From assembly GCA_947311845.1 (NCBI GenBank), contig CAMZMU010000117.1:71581444-71645443 (forward strand): a DNA stretch of 64,000 nucleotides, read 5' to 3'. Every line of letters begins with the position of its first letter. The first letter of the stretch is position 1. Source of the stretch: Poa pratensis. Its lineage: Eukaryota; Streptophyta; Magnoliopsida; Poales; Poaceae. The notes under the pieces are model-generated. The model was not told where the DNA came from and searched no databases. It saw only the letters and a program-made list of their open reading frames with translations. A program made the translations under genes and the position numbers. Positions 21,122 through 32,141 of the stretch are shown here, in pieces.

Positions 21122-21376
21122 TTCGTTTGGACCTTTGGACGGCATGGTCAGGCTCGACCATCTCGTCGGCTAAACGGCAGCGTTAACGGCCGTTGTGCCA
21201 CGTCATCCCTGACATGTGGGCCATCCGTGTCAGTTTGCTTAATTTGGGTTAAAAACGAAGTTAGGGCCAATTTGTTGCTGCTTGCCCCAAAAATGGTACT
21301 GACTTGAAACTATCACCGAAAGTGGTACTGAACTGTGGTTTCACGCCCAATTGTGGTGGTATTGTGTAATTTACTC
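21122..21376. repeat. Right terminal inverted repeat of the MLO-intron MULE
   Basis: 255 bp; pairs with 18366-18620. The inner end includes TTCGTTTGGACC. Confidence 0.95.
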
Positions 21377-21638
21377 TGGAAAATATGGACCTTTACAATC
21401 ATAACCACTTTATGTGCTACTGTTGTTGCTGCTTGTAAGGTGTCTGAATGTATGCCTTAACAGAGGAGAACCATGTCTTACTTGCAGAGCTGATGTTGCT
21501 TGGCGTGATCTCGCTGCTGCTGAGCCAGACGGCCAGGTGGATATCGGAGATCTGTGTGCCATCGACACTTTTCACCAGAAAATTCTACATGTGCACGGAC
21601 AATGATTTCGATGACGTGGAGCAACATATAGACGGCAC

Positions 21639-22840
21639 TGATCAATGCAGAATAGTGGGGTTTTATCGTTCTCTCCACAGGGACTAGGCGACAACTATCG
21701 AGCTCGGCTAAAGCTAGATCACAAATTAAAGGTGGATATGCAAGAATTTAAATCTAACTAGCAAGTATCTTTTTGGTATTTTCAGTTTAACAACTAACAC
21801 TGAACAGAGCAACGAATAATCAAAGACACACAAGTACTAGCGTACAACAAATAGACATAAGCATATTTGAGATAAGGGCAGAAATAAAGAACGGGTACAC
21901 ACAAGAAAAACTAGAAGCTAGATACATATGTGCATGCACCAATGGCGTCACACAAGGGCATCACACATGTGACCAACTTAACTAGCACGTACACATACAC
22001 GAACATATTATTCAGCTCACAGACTAGTATTTATAGATCAACAAAACAGTACAGAATTAACACAAGTTTCAACACTGAACAAATAGAGTGCTCACACAAC
22101 ACTAATTCATATAAAGTTCAGAAAATAGAAAGAGAGAGAGGAATCGGATGGAGTCAACCCAGGACGAGCTTCAGGTCGTTGAGGAAGAGCAGCTGGGGGC
22201 GTTGTGGAGCAGAAGCAGTGGAGGTTGAGGAAGAAGGAGCAGCACAGGGGCAGGAGTCAGAAGGTGCAGCAGCAGCAGGTTGAGGGAGCAGAACTTGCGG
22301 TCGTCTTCGTCGCTGGTGAAGGGCAGCAGGTCGAGATGCAGGGGATGGAGCTGCAGCCTTGTGGTGGCGGATGTGCAGCAGGTCGTGGTGCAGGTGGAGA
22401 GTGGTGGTGGCGCGCCGCCACGCCTGGCCTGGCCGCGGCGGCGGCCGGTGGTGAAGAAGATGGGGATTGGGGAAGAAAACCAGGCCTGGGCTGCCGATTG
22501 GAGCTGGCTGCTCCTTATCTTCGATCTGATCTGCACATTTTGCATCATGGTCCCTCCACTTCTCTTCCTTCTGCACAAGTTGGTCCTTGCAACTTTCTGT
22601 TCAAGCCATTGCTCAATAGGAGTGTATTTCCAGAAGATCCTTGCTTAGCCTTGGTGTAGAAAATTGGTGCCTTTTCGCACCCTTCCTGCAATTATGCAAA
22701 CAAGGCTATAAAATATCTCATGTAATGAATATAGCATCTTAATTATGTTTTCAGTGGCATAATTAATCAAGAAAGATTCAAATGTGAGTGAATTATGCTA
22801 AAAGATATGCTTGCAATTTAGGTAAATATGCCACTGATCA
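21639..22840 (-). repeat. 3' LTR of the MLO-exon retrotransposon
   Basis: 1,202 bp. It starts TGATCAATGCAGAATAG and ends ATGCCACTGATCA on the plus strand, and has the same length and sequence as 25364-26565. Both ends carry TGATCA. Confidence 0.95.
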
Positions 22841-23109
22841 AATCCCCCACACTTAAATTTTTGCTTGTCCTCAAGCAAAATCGAGATATAACACTAAAAG
22901 AAATTGAACAGTAAGCAATCCCAAGAAAATATCAGTCCATTTAACTATGATCTTAATTCCAATGATTATGTATGAGTTATGCAAAATGGTTCCTAAGTAA
23001 ACATTCAGTTAGACATTCCAATTTTTCTCCAATTAAAAGGAATTGCAATAAGAGAGATACAAAGTTTGGAATAAAATCAAATAGCATAATCCAGAATTGA
23101 GCCAGGAGA

Positions 23110-23450
23110 CAAAAGTTAGAGCTTCACATATCCAATCCAGAGATCAACATATGCTAATGCTTATGCAAATGTTAGTATGCAGATGCTTTTAATTAACTTT
23201 TGCTAGTGCTTCACATATCCAATCCAAAGATCAACATATGCTAATGCTTGATAGGGTAGTGCTTCATCCTTTTTTAAAGGGATTTCTGGCAAAACTTGTC
23301 CAAGTTAGTGCCTCACATATCCAATCCAGAGATCACGATATGCTAACGCAAACAAAGTTAATTATGGTTATTTACAAAATGATAAATATGCAAGGAGGTT
23401 AGTGCTTCACCTATCACTGATCCCGAGATCATGATAGGCTAATGCGAAAA
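23110..23450. repeat. Four degenerate 45-bp repeats within the retrotransposon
   Basis: Copies at about 23115, 23205, 23308 and 23399 share TGCTTCACATATCCAATCC followed by GAGATCA..ATGCTAATGC. They are about 95 bp apart and lie between the 3' LTR and the Gag ORF. Function unknown. Confidence 0.7.
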
Positions 23451-23804
23451 AGTTAGTAACAAGGCTCTCAAGTGGATTATGAAATTCGAGTTCATTTCAA
23501 AAATAGGCATCCCAAGTTTTGCAAAGTTTTTTAAGGAGAGAAATAAAGGAATTTATGACCGAAAGATTACAAGAAACACACCTTTGCACAAATCATATAT
23601 AGTACTAGAAATAGGTTCACAGAAACATGGAATCATATATAAAAGGTATTGAAAACCATGCAATCTCACATAGCGCAGTGAACCAATATATCTTATGCAG
23701 TGTATCATGCAATGAACAATTCCATAACTTCAGTTCCAATAGTGTTGCCTGAATGAATATGTTGAAACGTTTTCACCTGGTAAGTGTTGACAGCTCTCCT
23801 CTTC

Positions 23805-23890
23805 TGAGATCACTCCTCCTCCTAGCCTGCATGCTCTCTTCACTCTACTGAGATCACTCCTCCTCCTTGCCTGCATGCTCTCTTCACTCT
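23805..23890. repeat. Tandem duplication of about 45 bp
   Basis: GAGATCACTCCTCCTCC followed by GCCTGCATGCTCTCTTCACTCT occurs twice in tandem, next to the 3' end of the Gag ORF. Confidence 0.75.
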
Positions 23891-23918
23891 TCTCCATGCT
23901 CAACTTCAACCATTCTCC

Positions 23919-25208
23919 TCAATACCATGCCATGAATCCACCAGGATCCCATGGGATGTCGACTCGAACCATGTACTGCCTTAATGAGTGGCGCAGAGGT
24001 AAAATCCTGAAAGTCCACACAAACAAAGTACAACTTGCACAAGTGATAGGGTTCACACCCACAAGATCATCAATTGAGTAACCAATAATGTAAGTATAGC
24101 AATAAAGCACATGGTGAGGATGACAAGTGTCTACAGGAGAGATACAAGCAATTTTAGAGCATGCATTCTTCAACATAATTCCAGCATGTGAGTAGTAGGT
24201 GTTATCATGAGCATGAGCAATGTTGCTAAGAGAATGTGCATTATCAAGTTTAGGCAAATCATTGTTCATTTCTTCCTTTAGAGATGGTATCATGCATTGC
24301 AAGGTAGTGGCAGATGGTTCAGAAGGAAACATGTCATCAAGAGGGTTAGATAAACCTGTTTTGTCACCTTCTTGTATGACATCATCCTTGTTCACTTGAA
24401 TCTCTTCTTTCTCTTCATCTTCAACTGCAGCAGCTTCTTCATATTCTAGCTCAAGCTGAAATGAAACTGTGTTGCTGAGCTTCATGTTTTTCTCAATCTT
24501 CTTCAACTCCTCTATCAGATCTCTCCCATCCTTAATCTTCTTCATTTCTTTGATTAGGACTGGCCTCAAGGGATCATCATCAGCAGTCCACGTGTACTCA
24601 AGGCACATCAAACTGAGCTTCTCTGTATCATCAAAGTCGCTTGTCGGCCCTTGCACTCGAGGAGTTGTTGGCTGACCAAACAGAGGACCATTTAACTCTG
24701 CTGGAAACATCTCTTGGTGCTGAGGTACTTGAATGGGAGCTGAATAAAACTCTTGTGCTGAACAATTGCTCTCCCCTTCGTACCTAAATCCCTGCATATG
24801 ATAGCTAGAAGGAAATGATGAGATCTCAGGGCTGTTGTTCCTATATGTCATACTTGGGTTCTCAGGCCATCTAGAAGAATAATTGTTATGGTATGAACCA
24901 TGCTGTTGAGCAAAGTTCATACCAGAACAATCTTGAGTGGGAGAATAACCACGCTGACAATCAGCGGGTGTATGGCCGTCAATACCGCAAATCTGACATC
25001 TAGGGACAACAGGAGAATAACCATTGGAATAAAGATCATAATAGCTAGGCTCATCCTCTAAAACTATACCTTGCTGCCGTGCTAATTCATGCAAAGTTTG
25101 AGATAGTTTACTCACACGTTCTTGAAGACTTTCCATGCTATTAGTGCAACCATTCACCTGGCCATGATGATCCGAATAATACGCCATATCAAGGTGAAAA
25201 TTGTTCAA
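23919..25208 (-). CDS. Gag-like protein with one zinc knuckle, 429 residues
   Basis: The frame starts MNNFHLDMAYYSDHHG soon after the primer-binding site. A CCHC knuckle, CQICGIDGHTPADC, sits at residues 71-84, preceded by a coiled-coil-like segment (ESLQERVSKLSQTLHELARQ). The middle has an acidic, lysine-rich helix (IKEMKKIKDGRDLIEELKKI). The C-terminal 100 residues are cysteine- and aromatic-rich and may be non-coding read-through. There is no pol. The product would package element RNA if expressed. Confidence 0.7.
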   Translation of the reverse strand: MNNFHLDMAYYSDHHGQVNGCTNSMESLQERVSKLSQTLHELARQQGIVLEDEPSYYDLYSNGYSPVVPRCQICGIDGHTPADCQRGYSPTQDCSGMNFAQQHGSYHNNYSSRWPENPSMTYRNNSPEISSFPSSYHMQGFRYEGESNCSAQEFYSAPIQVPQHQEMFPAELNGPLFGQPTTPRVQGPTSDFDDTEKLSLMCLEYTWTADDDPLRPVLIKEMKKIKDGRDLIEELKKIEKNMKLSNTVSFQLELEYEEAAAVEDEEKEEIQVNKDDVIQEGDKTGLSNPLDDMFPSEPSATTLQCMIPSLKEEMNNDLPKLDNAHSLSNIAHAHDNTYYSHAGIMLKNACSKIACISPVDTCHPHHVLYCYTYIIGYSIDDLVGVNPITCASCTLFVWTFRILPLRHSLRQYMVRVDIPWDPGGFMAWY

Positions 25209-25363
25209 CTACAATCTGCACAAAAGAAAGAAGAAACAAAGAGGAACACAGAAAATAACTAGAACAAGGTTAGAGGTTAATAATATTCACAAAAGGCAAA
25301 CAAAAACCTAGTCTATAGCCTAACTCAATTGTTTGACGCTAGTCCCCGGCAACGGCGCCAAAA

Positions 25364-26565
25364 TGATCAATGCAGAATAGTGGGGTTTTATCGTTCTCTC
25401 CACAGGGACTAGGCGACAACTATCGAGCTCGGCTAAAGCTAGATCACAAATTAAAGGTGGATATGCAAGAATTTAAATCTAACTAGCAAGTATCTTTTTG
25501 GTATTTTCAGTTTAACAACTAACACTGAACAGAGCAACGAATAATCAAAGACACACAAGTACTAGCGTACAACAAATAGACATAAGCATATTTGAGATAA
25601 GGGCAGAAATAAAGAACGGGTACACACAAGAAAAACTAGAAGCTAGATACATATGTGCATGCACCAATGGCGTCACACAAGGGCATCACACATGTGACCA
25701 ACTTAACTAGCACGTACACATACACGAACATATTATTCAGCTCACAGACTAGTATTTATAGATCAACAAAACAGTACAGAATTAACACAAGTTTCAACAC
25801 TGAACAAATAGAGTGCTCACACAACACTAATTCATATAAAGTTCAGAAAATAGAAAGAGAGAGAGGAATCGGATGGAGTCAACCCAGGACGAGCTTCAGG
25901 TCGTTGAGGAAGAGCAGCTGGGGGCGTTGTGGAGCAGAAGCAGTGGAGGTTGAGGAAGAAGGAGCAGCACAGGGGCAGGAGTCAGAAGGTGCAGCAGCAG
26001 CAGGTTGAGGGAGCAGAACTTGCGGTCGTCTTCGTCGCTGGTGAAGGGCAGCAGGTCGAGATGCAGGGGATGGAGCTGCAGCCTTGTGGTGGCGGATGTG
26101 CAGCAGGTCGTGGTGCAGGTGGAGAGTGGTGGTGGCGCGCCGCCACGCCTGGCCTGGCCGCGGCGGCGGCCGGTGGTGAAGAAGATGGGGATTGGGGAAG
26201 AAAACCAGGCCTGGGCTGCCGATTGGAGCTGGCTGCTCCTTATCTTCGATCTGATCTGCACATTTTGCATCATGGTCCCTCCACTTCTCTTCCTTCTGCA
26301 CAAGTTGGTCCTTGCAACTTTCTGTTCAAGCCATTGCTCAATAGGAGTGTATTTCCAGAAGATCCTTGCTTAGCCTTGGTGTAGAAAATTGGTGCCTTTT
26401 CGCACCCTTCCTGCAATTATGCAAACAAGGCTATAAAATATCTCATGTAATGAATATAGCATCTTAATTATGTTTTCAGTGGCATAATTAATCAAGAAAG
26501 ATTCAAATGTGAGTGAATTATGCTAAAAGATATGCTTGCAATTTAGGTAAATATGCCACTGATCA
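25364..26565 (-). repeat. 5' LTR of the MLO-exon retrotransposon
   Basis: 1,202 bp, no difference from 21639-22840 that I could find on line-by-line comparison. The primer-binding site lies immediately to its left (25343-25360). Confidence 0.95.
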
Positions 26566-27693
26566 GGCACTGCCAACCACACCCACATTGCTAGAATCCT
26601 ATCTGGCAGCCAGCCAATGGATGCTTGCATTGAGGTAAATGTAGAGTCAATTGGCTTCAATTGAATCAAGTTTGCGGCGGGAAGGGCACTTGGTGATCTG
26701 GTTGTCGTTTTTTCTGCTTGCAGGGCCATGAACCTTTTGTTTCATATGAGGGTCTTGAGCAGCTGCATCGTTTTCTATTTATTCTTGGGTTCACTCATGT
26801 GCTCTACAGTTTTGTGACAGTCGTTCTGTCGATGATTAAGGCATGTCTTCCTTATTCGTTATTGATCTGGTATAGTCACACAGCCTCTAATTATTTAATG
26901 TATTCTTTTTGGCGCCTGCTACAGATATATAGCTGGAGGAAGTGGGAAACACAAGCATGTACACTCTCCAGGGAGCAGTTGCAACGTAAGGTCAAGTGAA
27001 ATTGGATGCTCTTTAGGTCATCTTGTTGTACTAATGATACATTAGCTTCATAATGCTGTTTTTTTGTACCTGAGAAGTTTTCTCTCTCTATCAGCTAAGA
27101 GAAAGATTATGCGGAGGCAATCGACCTTTGTTTTTCATCATGCATCTCACCCATGGAGCAAAAGTAAAATACTTCTATGGATGGTAAGTTCGCTGCAGTG
27201 TTGAGGCTTTACTGATTCTTACTGCATTATGTCCGGTGTGAGCCTGTTAGATGCTAATACTTAAATTATTCGTGCTTTATTTGCCCAGTTAGTTTGATCA
27301 TTTTAACTTTTACCTTACGGGTGTACTGGATTTTTATTGAAAAAAAGTCGAATAATATTATTGGAGTAAAAAGGCAAATGATTCATATATTTGAGCTATT
27401 GCAGACATTTAAATAGGCTATATCCTATATGTCATATACCCAACTACACTATTCTCCCTGTGATGACTTGTTGATTTTTTACATACTGGCAAAAGCTTTG
27501 GGTGATATAGCTTGTTGATATATACTCCTATGTGATTAGTGTTTTTTTGCTGTTTCAATTTTGACATTTCTAATATGCTTTAGTAACTCTGGAAATGTGG
27601 CAGCTGTGCTTTCTGCGCCAATTTAAGGGTTCTATCAAAAAGTCAGATTATATGGCATTAAGGTTGGGCTTTATCACAGTAAGTGCTCTTTTC

Positions 27694-27726
27694 ACCCCCC
27701 CCCCCCCCCCCACACACACACACATT
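27694..27726. repeat. Poly(C) and (CA)n microsatellite in MLO intron 7
   Basis: A run of about 16 C is followed directly by (CA)8, inside the intron after 27678. Such runs are unstable and sequence poorly, so the length may not be exact. Confidence 0.8.
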
Positions 27727-29656
27727 GGATCTCCCCGTTTACTAGAATCTCGGTGATACGTCACTCCTTTTTTTTCGAAAAGGAATGTTGAACCTCCCAG
27801 CTTCTGCATCCTCGGATGCACATAGCCAATTTTATTAATGAAGATGTTAGGAAACTAGGCCGAAACTCCTGCAATGCATTGTGATTGCTTATCTGTTTTC
27901 TTACAGTATCATAAGTTGCCGCATTCATACGACTTCCACAAATACATGGTACGGAGCATGGAAGATGATTACAATGGAAGTGTTGGTATCAGGTAATAAA
28001 ACTGAACCTGCATTCCTCATTATGAGATTGTCTGCTTTTCATCAATGATATAGCAGTTACACATCAAGATCAAACAACCTTATCTAGTCTGGATTTGCTT
28101 AGCTCAAAGTATCTACCTTGGTCAGAAAAGCCTCTTCCATTAGGCTTAACATGCATTGTGTTTGCTTAGGTGATCCTGATTTTTCCACTGAACAGATTAT
28201 TATTCATTTTCTACTTAACTGGCTTTGTATGTGCTGAACACTATACTGGTGCCGAAATTAGTTAATGGACAACCTCCTCACAGTCAAGTTTCATGCACTG
28301 GCAATGCAACCAAAAGTCCAAACTGATGGAAAGGGCTAGGCAATCCACATATACTGTAACACTCACAACAAGCATCTGATGGACTAGGGACTTGCTGGTT
28401 AGGTTGGGCCGTGGGATGTGATGCATGTAGACTGCACTAGAGAAGCAACAACTGCAACGTGAGAAGGCAGTGAACAGAAAATTGGTTTTGGCCTCCTCTT
28501 TTCCCCTCGCTTCGGGGTATCCCAGTCCCCATCCTTTCTTCATCTCCCTTGTAATCTCAAATCCCTCTATTCTCTCTCTAAAACTTCCAAATACGTGTGT
28601 ATACGAGCCAGGTGTGGGAGAAGACAAAATAATATTGTGCTTGTCAACCCACATTATCAGATGAAGAAATCTTAACATGTATCTTTCTCGGATCCATATT
28701 ATAGTATGATACCTATTTTGAGATTACTCAATGTATAACATGTGTGAGCTAACATTCTGTTTCTTGCACAGCTGGCCACTTTGGGCTTATGCGATAATAT
28801 GCATATTTGTCAATGTTCATGGTACTACCTCCCTGTCACTTTCTCCCACACACAAAAATATTTGGGTTTCAGCTTTAATCCTCATATACGGTTTGTCACT
28901 TCTCATTAACTGCAGGTCTTAATATATATTTCTGGCTATCATTTGCCCCTGTTATTGTAAGTATTTACCAACATTTGTTAACCAATGATCATCCTGTTAA
29001 TGGTTTTTCTTGTTTCTTATCTCAAAATGATATTTATTTGTTGGCCTAATTACGCATCTTTAAAATTTTCAAAGCTGGTCCTGCTTGTGGGCACTGAGCT
29101 GCAGCATGTTGTCGCTCAGTTGGCGCTGGAGGTTGTTGAGGCAACAGCCACAAATGTCGGGACACAACTGAAACTGCGTGATGATCTGTTCTGGTTTGGA
29201 AAACCTCGGGTCCTGTGGTGGCTTATACAATTCATTTCGTTTCAGGTGATCTCTTTTATTGTAGATATTGTTGTTGCCATGCTTTGAACATGTTCCAGAG
29301 CCTAACATTTACACTTGCTTTTAGAATGCCTTTGAGATGGCGACATTCTTATGGTCTCTGGTGAGAATCATTTTCTTAAGCTATGATCAGTTGTATATTG
29401 TTTTGGATTTACGGGCATTATCGTAGATGTAACGAAGCTGCTGGTTCACTGAATCTTTTTGAGTCATCACTTCATATATGAAAGTTCCTATTGATTTTTA
29501 GATGAATTCAACATCTCATCCGCACAACTTCGTTGGTTGTTTACTACTTTGCGTTCATACTGTGCAGTGGGAACTGAGTGCGAACTCTTGCTTCATGAAG
29601 AACCAATACATGGTTGTTATTCGCTTGGCGTCTGGGTAAGTTAGAGAAAATGAATA

Positions 29657-29804
29657 CTCCCTCCGTTCCGAATTATAAGATGTTCTAGCCTTTTCTGAAT
29701 CATATGTATATAGACGCATTTTAGTGTGTCTGTTTACTCATTTCATTGCGTATGTAGTCCACATTGAAATATCCAAAACGTTTCATAATTCGGTACAGAG
29801 GGAG
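29657..29804. mobile_element. Stowaway MITE in MLO intron 13
   Basis: The 148-bp element is flanked by TA at 29655-29656 and 29805-29806. The ends are CTCCCTCCGTTCCGAATTAT and inverted CTCCCTCTGTACCGAATTAT. Confidence 0.9.
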
Positions 29805-30700
29805 TATGTTGTAGGTCATGACTGATGTCAGCATCTCCATATATTCATTTCACACATTGTTTGATGAGACTGCCACATATCCCTGTTTCACATTAGTTTC
29901 TATGACAATCTACTTTAAAAAGCACATGTATTTGCTGAAGTTTCTACTGTGGACATAGTTAGGTATGAACTGTATTAAGCTGGATTATTCACGACAGGCT
30001 AATGGAATTTCTGACTGTGGTATGAATATACGTTTTAACACGCAATTAGGTCTAGACTGAAGACTCATCCAGCTTTCCTCTTGTACATTGCAGGCTGCTA
30101 GTTCAGGTTTGGTGCAGCTACAGCACACTGCCCCTTAACGTGATTATTTCCCAGGTATTCTTGAACGTCGAAACCTAATTTGAACAAAGAGATCCAATTA
30201 TTCCATCAGAACAGTTTACCAAACCTATTACAGTGATGAATTGATTTCTCGTTGGGGCATGCATTCTCCTGCCTGATTACGACGTCTCTGTTAGTACATT
30301 CTGTTTATGCTGTTGCAGTAGACTTAGACCAGGTATGCAGGAGCAGGTCATATGCTGTTCCCTTCTTCACGTTTCTTTGTTTCGCTGATGAAACTTGCAG
30401 ATGGGATCCAAGTTCAAGAAGTCGCTGGTCTCGGAGAGCGTCAGGGACTCCCTCCACAGCTGGTGCAAGAGGATCAAGGACAGGCGGCACAACCCGCTCT
30501 TCTCACGGAACGGGACGCTCACGTCCAGGTCGGTCTGCTCCCTCGACACAACCATCTACGAGGAGACCGACCACGAGACCAACACGGTGTGCACGCTGTC
30601 GAGGACCGTCTCGGCGTCGTCCCTGGACGAGGAGCTGACCGTGGTCACCGTCGACGACGAGGACATCGCTCGCATCGAGCAAGATATGCCACATCCTTAA

Positions 30701-31680
30701 ATGCTCCGGTGAAACCCGTTCGCCGCCGGGCTAAACCTGCGCGGCTAGAACTCTGCTGAACTAGAAAAGCAGTGCCCCTTACGCTTTGGAGTAACTGCAT
30801 AAGATAAACTGCGGATCTAACGGTATATATATGTATCAACTGGATTACTCCTGATGGGAACCATGGAATGGAATCACAAAATGATGCTGTCTCAGTGGGA
30901 CGCTTCAAGATGATAATATCATCTTTGTATTGACTTAGAACATTGTATTAACTTGTCGGAATGCAGAAGCACTCTATACCTGAGTCAAGCAAACTACATG
31001 TACAACATTAGTGTCAAATAGTTTGAAACTCCTCTAAAAACATAGTTTGAAACTCGTCTCTAAAACAAAAGGTTTGAAACTAACAATATACCCAAACAAC
31101 AATGATAACCCATAATTAAATATCGACATCAATTGTATAGTTCCTGGGTTCGGCCATGGTGATGGAACCTAACTTGTTGACAGAATTAACGAAAATTCCA
31201 GACAGTTGGAAATTAGCAAAAGTGTCAACTTTTTACAAATACAAGACTCAGGACTCATATGATTTCCAAATAGCTTTTTGTCCCGCTTTATAAATAAAGC
31301 AAGACCATATAACTCAAAACCATATTACACTCACCCATGGCAAGATACAAAAGTGCAAACGAATAAGTACGACACCCCACGACGAGGAGACGAAATCACG
31401 AAACCACGTCCGACGAACGATGGGCTCCTACACGGCGCCTTCAGGAAGGGACGGCACCATAGCGACAGTGTTTACACTCGAGCAACTCGAGCAACAGGAG
31501 GACGGAGGGCAACCACCGCTCAACGCTCATGATGGAATTTACACGGCGATGATACAAATTTGAAATCTCTTCACTAAGACAGATGGAGGAAAACGAACCT
31601 TCCAAACATCCTTCTTTCTTTTCTCGCCAGATCAAAACAGACATTTCAATAATTGAGACATATTTGGAAAGTGTCTTTGG
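30701..31680. other. MLO 3' flank and unassigned sequence
   Basis: No gene recognised. Part of it (about 31270-31680) has a CCCGCTTTATAAATAAAGC segment, which resembles the 3' end of a plant LINE read on the minus strand, but I find no target duplication for it. Confidence 0.35.
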
Positions 31681-31694
31681 CTCTCTCCATTCTA

Positions 31695-31955
31695 AGATGT
31701 TAAAAATAATATTTATGAGTTTACAAAAAGTCTAAAAAAAGGATCTAGCCAATGGTGTATCCCACAAACCAGTAAAAATTTAATTTGAAATACTTTATAT
31801 TATGAGCTACACAAAAGTGACAAAAATTCCGATATGTGTATGCATATTTTCAAAACTCTAAATTTGTCAGATCTACACGTTTGTGGGATACACCATTAGA
31901 TACATCCGGGTTTTCTTTCAATTTTTTTGGAGCTCGTAAATAAGATATTCGAAGA
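31695..31955. mobile_element. MITE-like inverted repeat
   Basis: The arms GGATCTAGCCAATGGTGTAT (from 31741) and, reversed, GGATGTATCTAATGGTGTAT (ending at 31907) pair well and extend outward more weakly. The centre contains GTAAAAATTTAATTTGAAAT, which is nearly shared with the element at about 50470-50760. Boundaries are approximate. Confidence 0.6.
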
Positions 31956-32141
31956 AATTTAATTAGCAGGATCACTAGAGCTCTGGAGAAAAAAATCTCA
32001 CTCAGACAGATTGGAGTATAAAACTTGGAAACAGAAGGAAAACGAGGGTAGATGTAGAACAACTGAACAAGGCAGAGCACACGGGTCTTCACCGAACCAC
32101 AAACACAGCTTTGGCTTCTCCACTCCAACTCCCCCGGGTCC

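Larger units (their letters stand above)
18366..21376 (-). mobile_element. Mutator-like element in MLO intron 2
   Basis: The 3,011-bp element has 255-bp terminal inverted repeats (18366-18620 and 21122-21376) that are nearly identical and begin GAGTAAATTACACAATACCA. It is flanked by a perfect 9-bp duplication TGGAAAATA (18357-18365 and 21377-21385). It carries one transposase gene on the minus strand (see 19015-21086). Because it lies within an intron it may be spliced out. Confidence 0.95.
21639..26565 (-). mobile_element. Ty3/gypsy-type (Athila/Tat-like) LTR retrotransposon inside MLO exon 3
   Basis: The 4,927-bp element has two 1,202-bp LTRs, identical by eye, flanked by a perfect 5-bp duplication GGCAC (21634-21638 and 26566-26570). 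On the minus strand the primer-binding site TGGCGCCGTTGCCGGGGA (25360-25343) follows the 5' LTR, the form typical of the Athila/Tat lineage, and a polypurine tract GTGTGGGGGATT precedes the 3' LTR. Inside is one ORF with a zinc knuckle (23919-25208) but no protease, reverse transcriptase or integrase, so it must borrow enzymes from a relative. Orientation is antisense to MLO. Confidence 0.95.
17915..30700 (+). pseudogene. MLO: MLO-family seven-transmembrane protein gene, disrupted in exon 3
   Basis: Fifteen exons join into one frame of 514 residues: 17915-18031, 18135-18192, 21488-21638 plus 26571-26634 (one exon split by a retrotransposon), 26724-26840, 26925-26985, 27095-27183, 27604-27678, 27907-27992, 28772-28821, 28916-28956, 29075-29245, 29325-29360, 29568-29635, 30094-30154, 30401-30700. 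Hallmarks are [11 protein letters not shown] and CFLIERAL at the N-terminus, [94 protein letters not shown], and a calmodulin-binding-type tail after QMGSKFKKSLV. The family sits in the plasma membrane and acts in powdery mildew susceptibility, root or reproductive signalling; the sequence type resembles clade I (AtMLO4/11) rather than the barley Mlo susceptibility clade, which is an inference. Intron 4 uses a GC donor. The insertion at codon 109 adds an in-frame stop within about 20 codons, so the shown allele is probably null. Confidence 0.93.

Noticed and set aside
22154..22659. Frames of 117-151 codons in both LTRs
   Set aside because: They are LTR sequence in an element antisense to MLO; identical in both copies because the LTRs are identical, not because of selection.
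30252..30638. 128-codon frame overlapping the last MLO exon
   Set aside because: Out-of-frame shadow of the MLO C-terminal exon (30401-30700).
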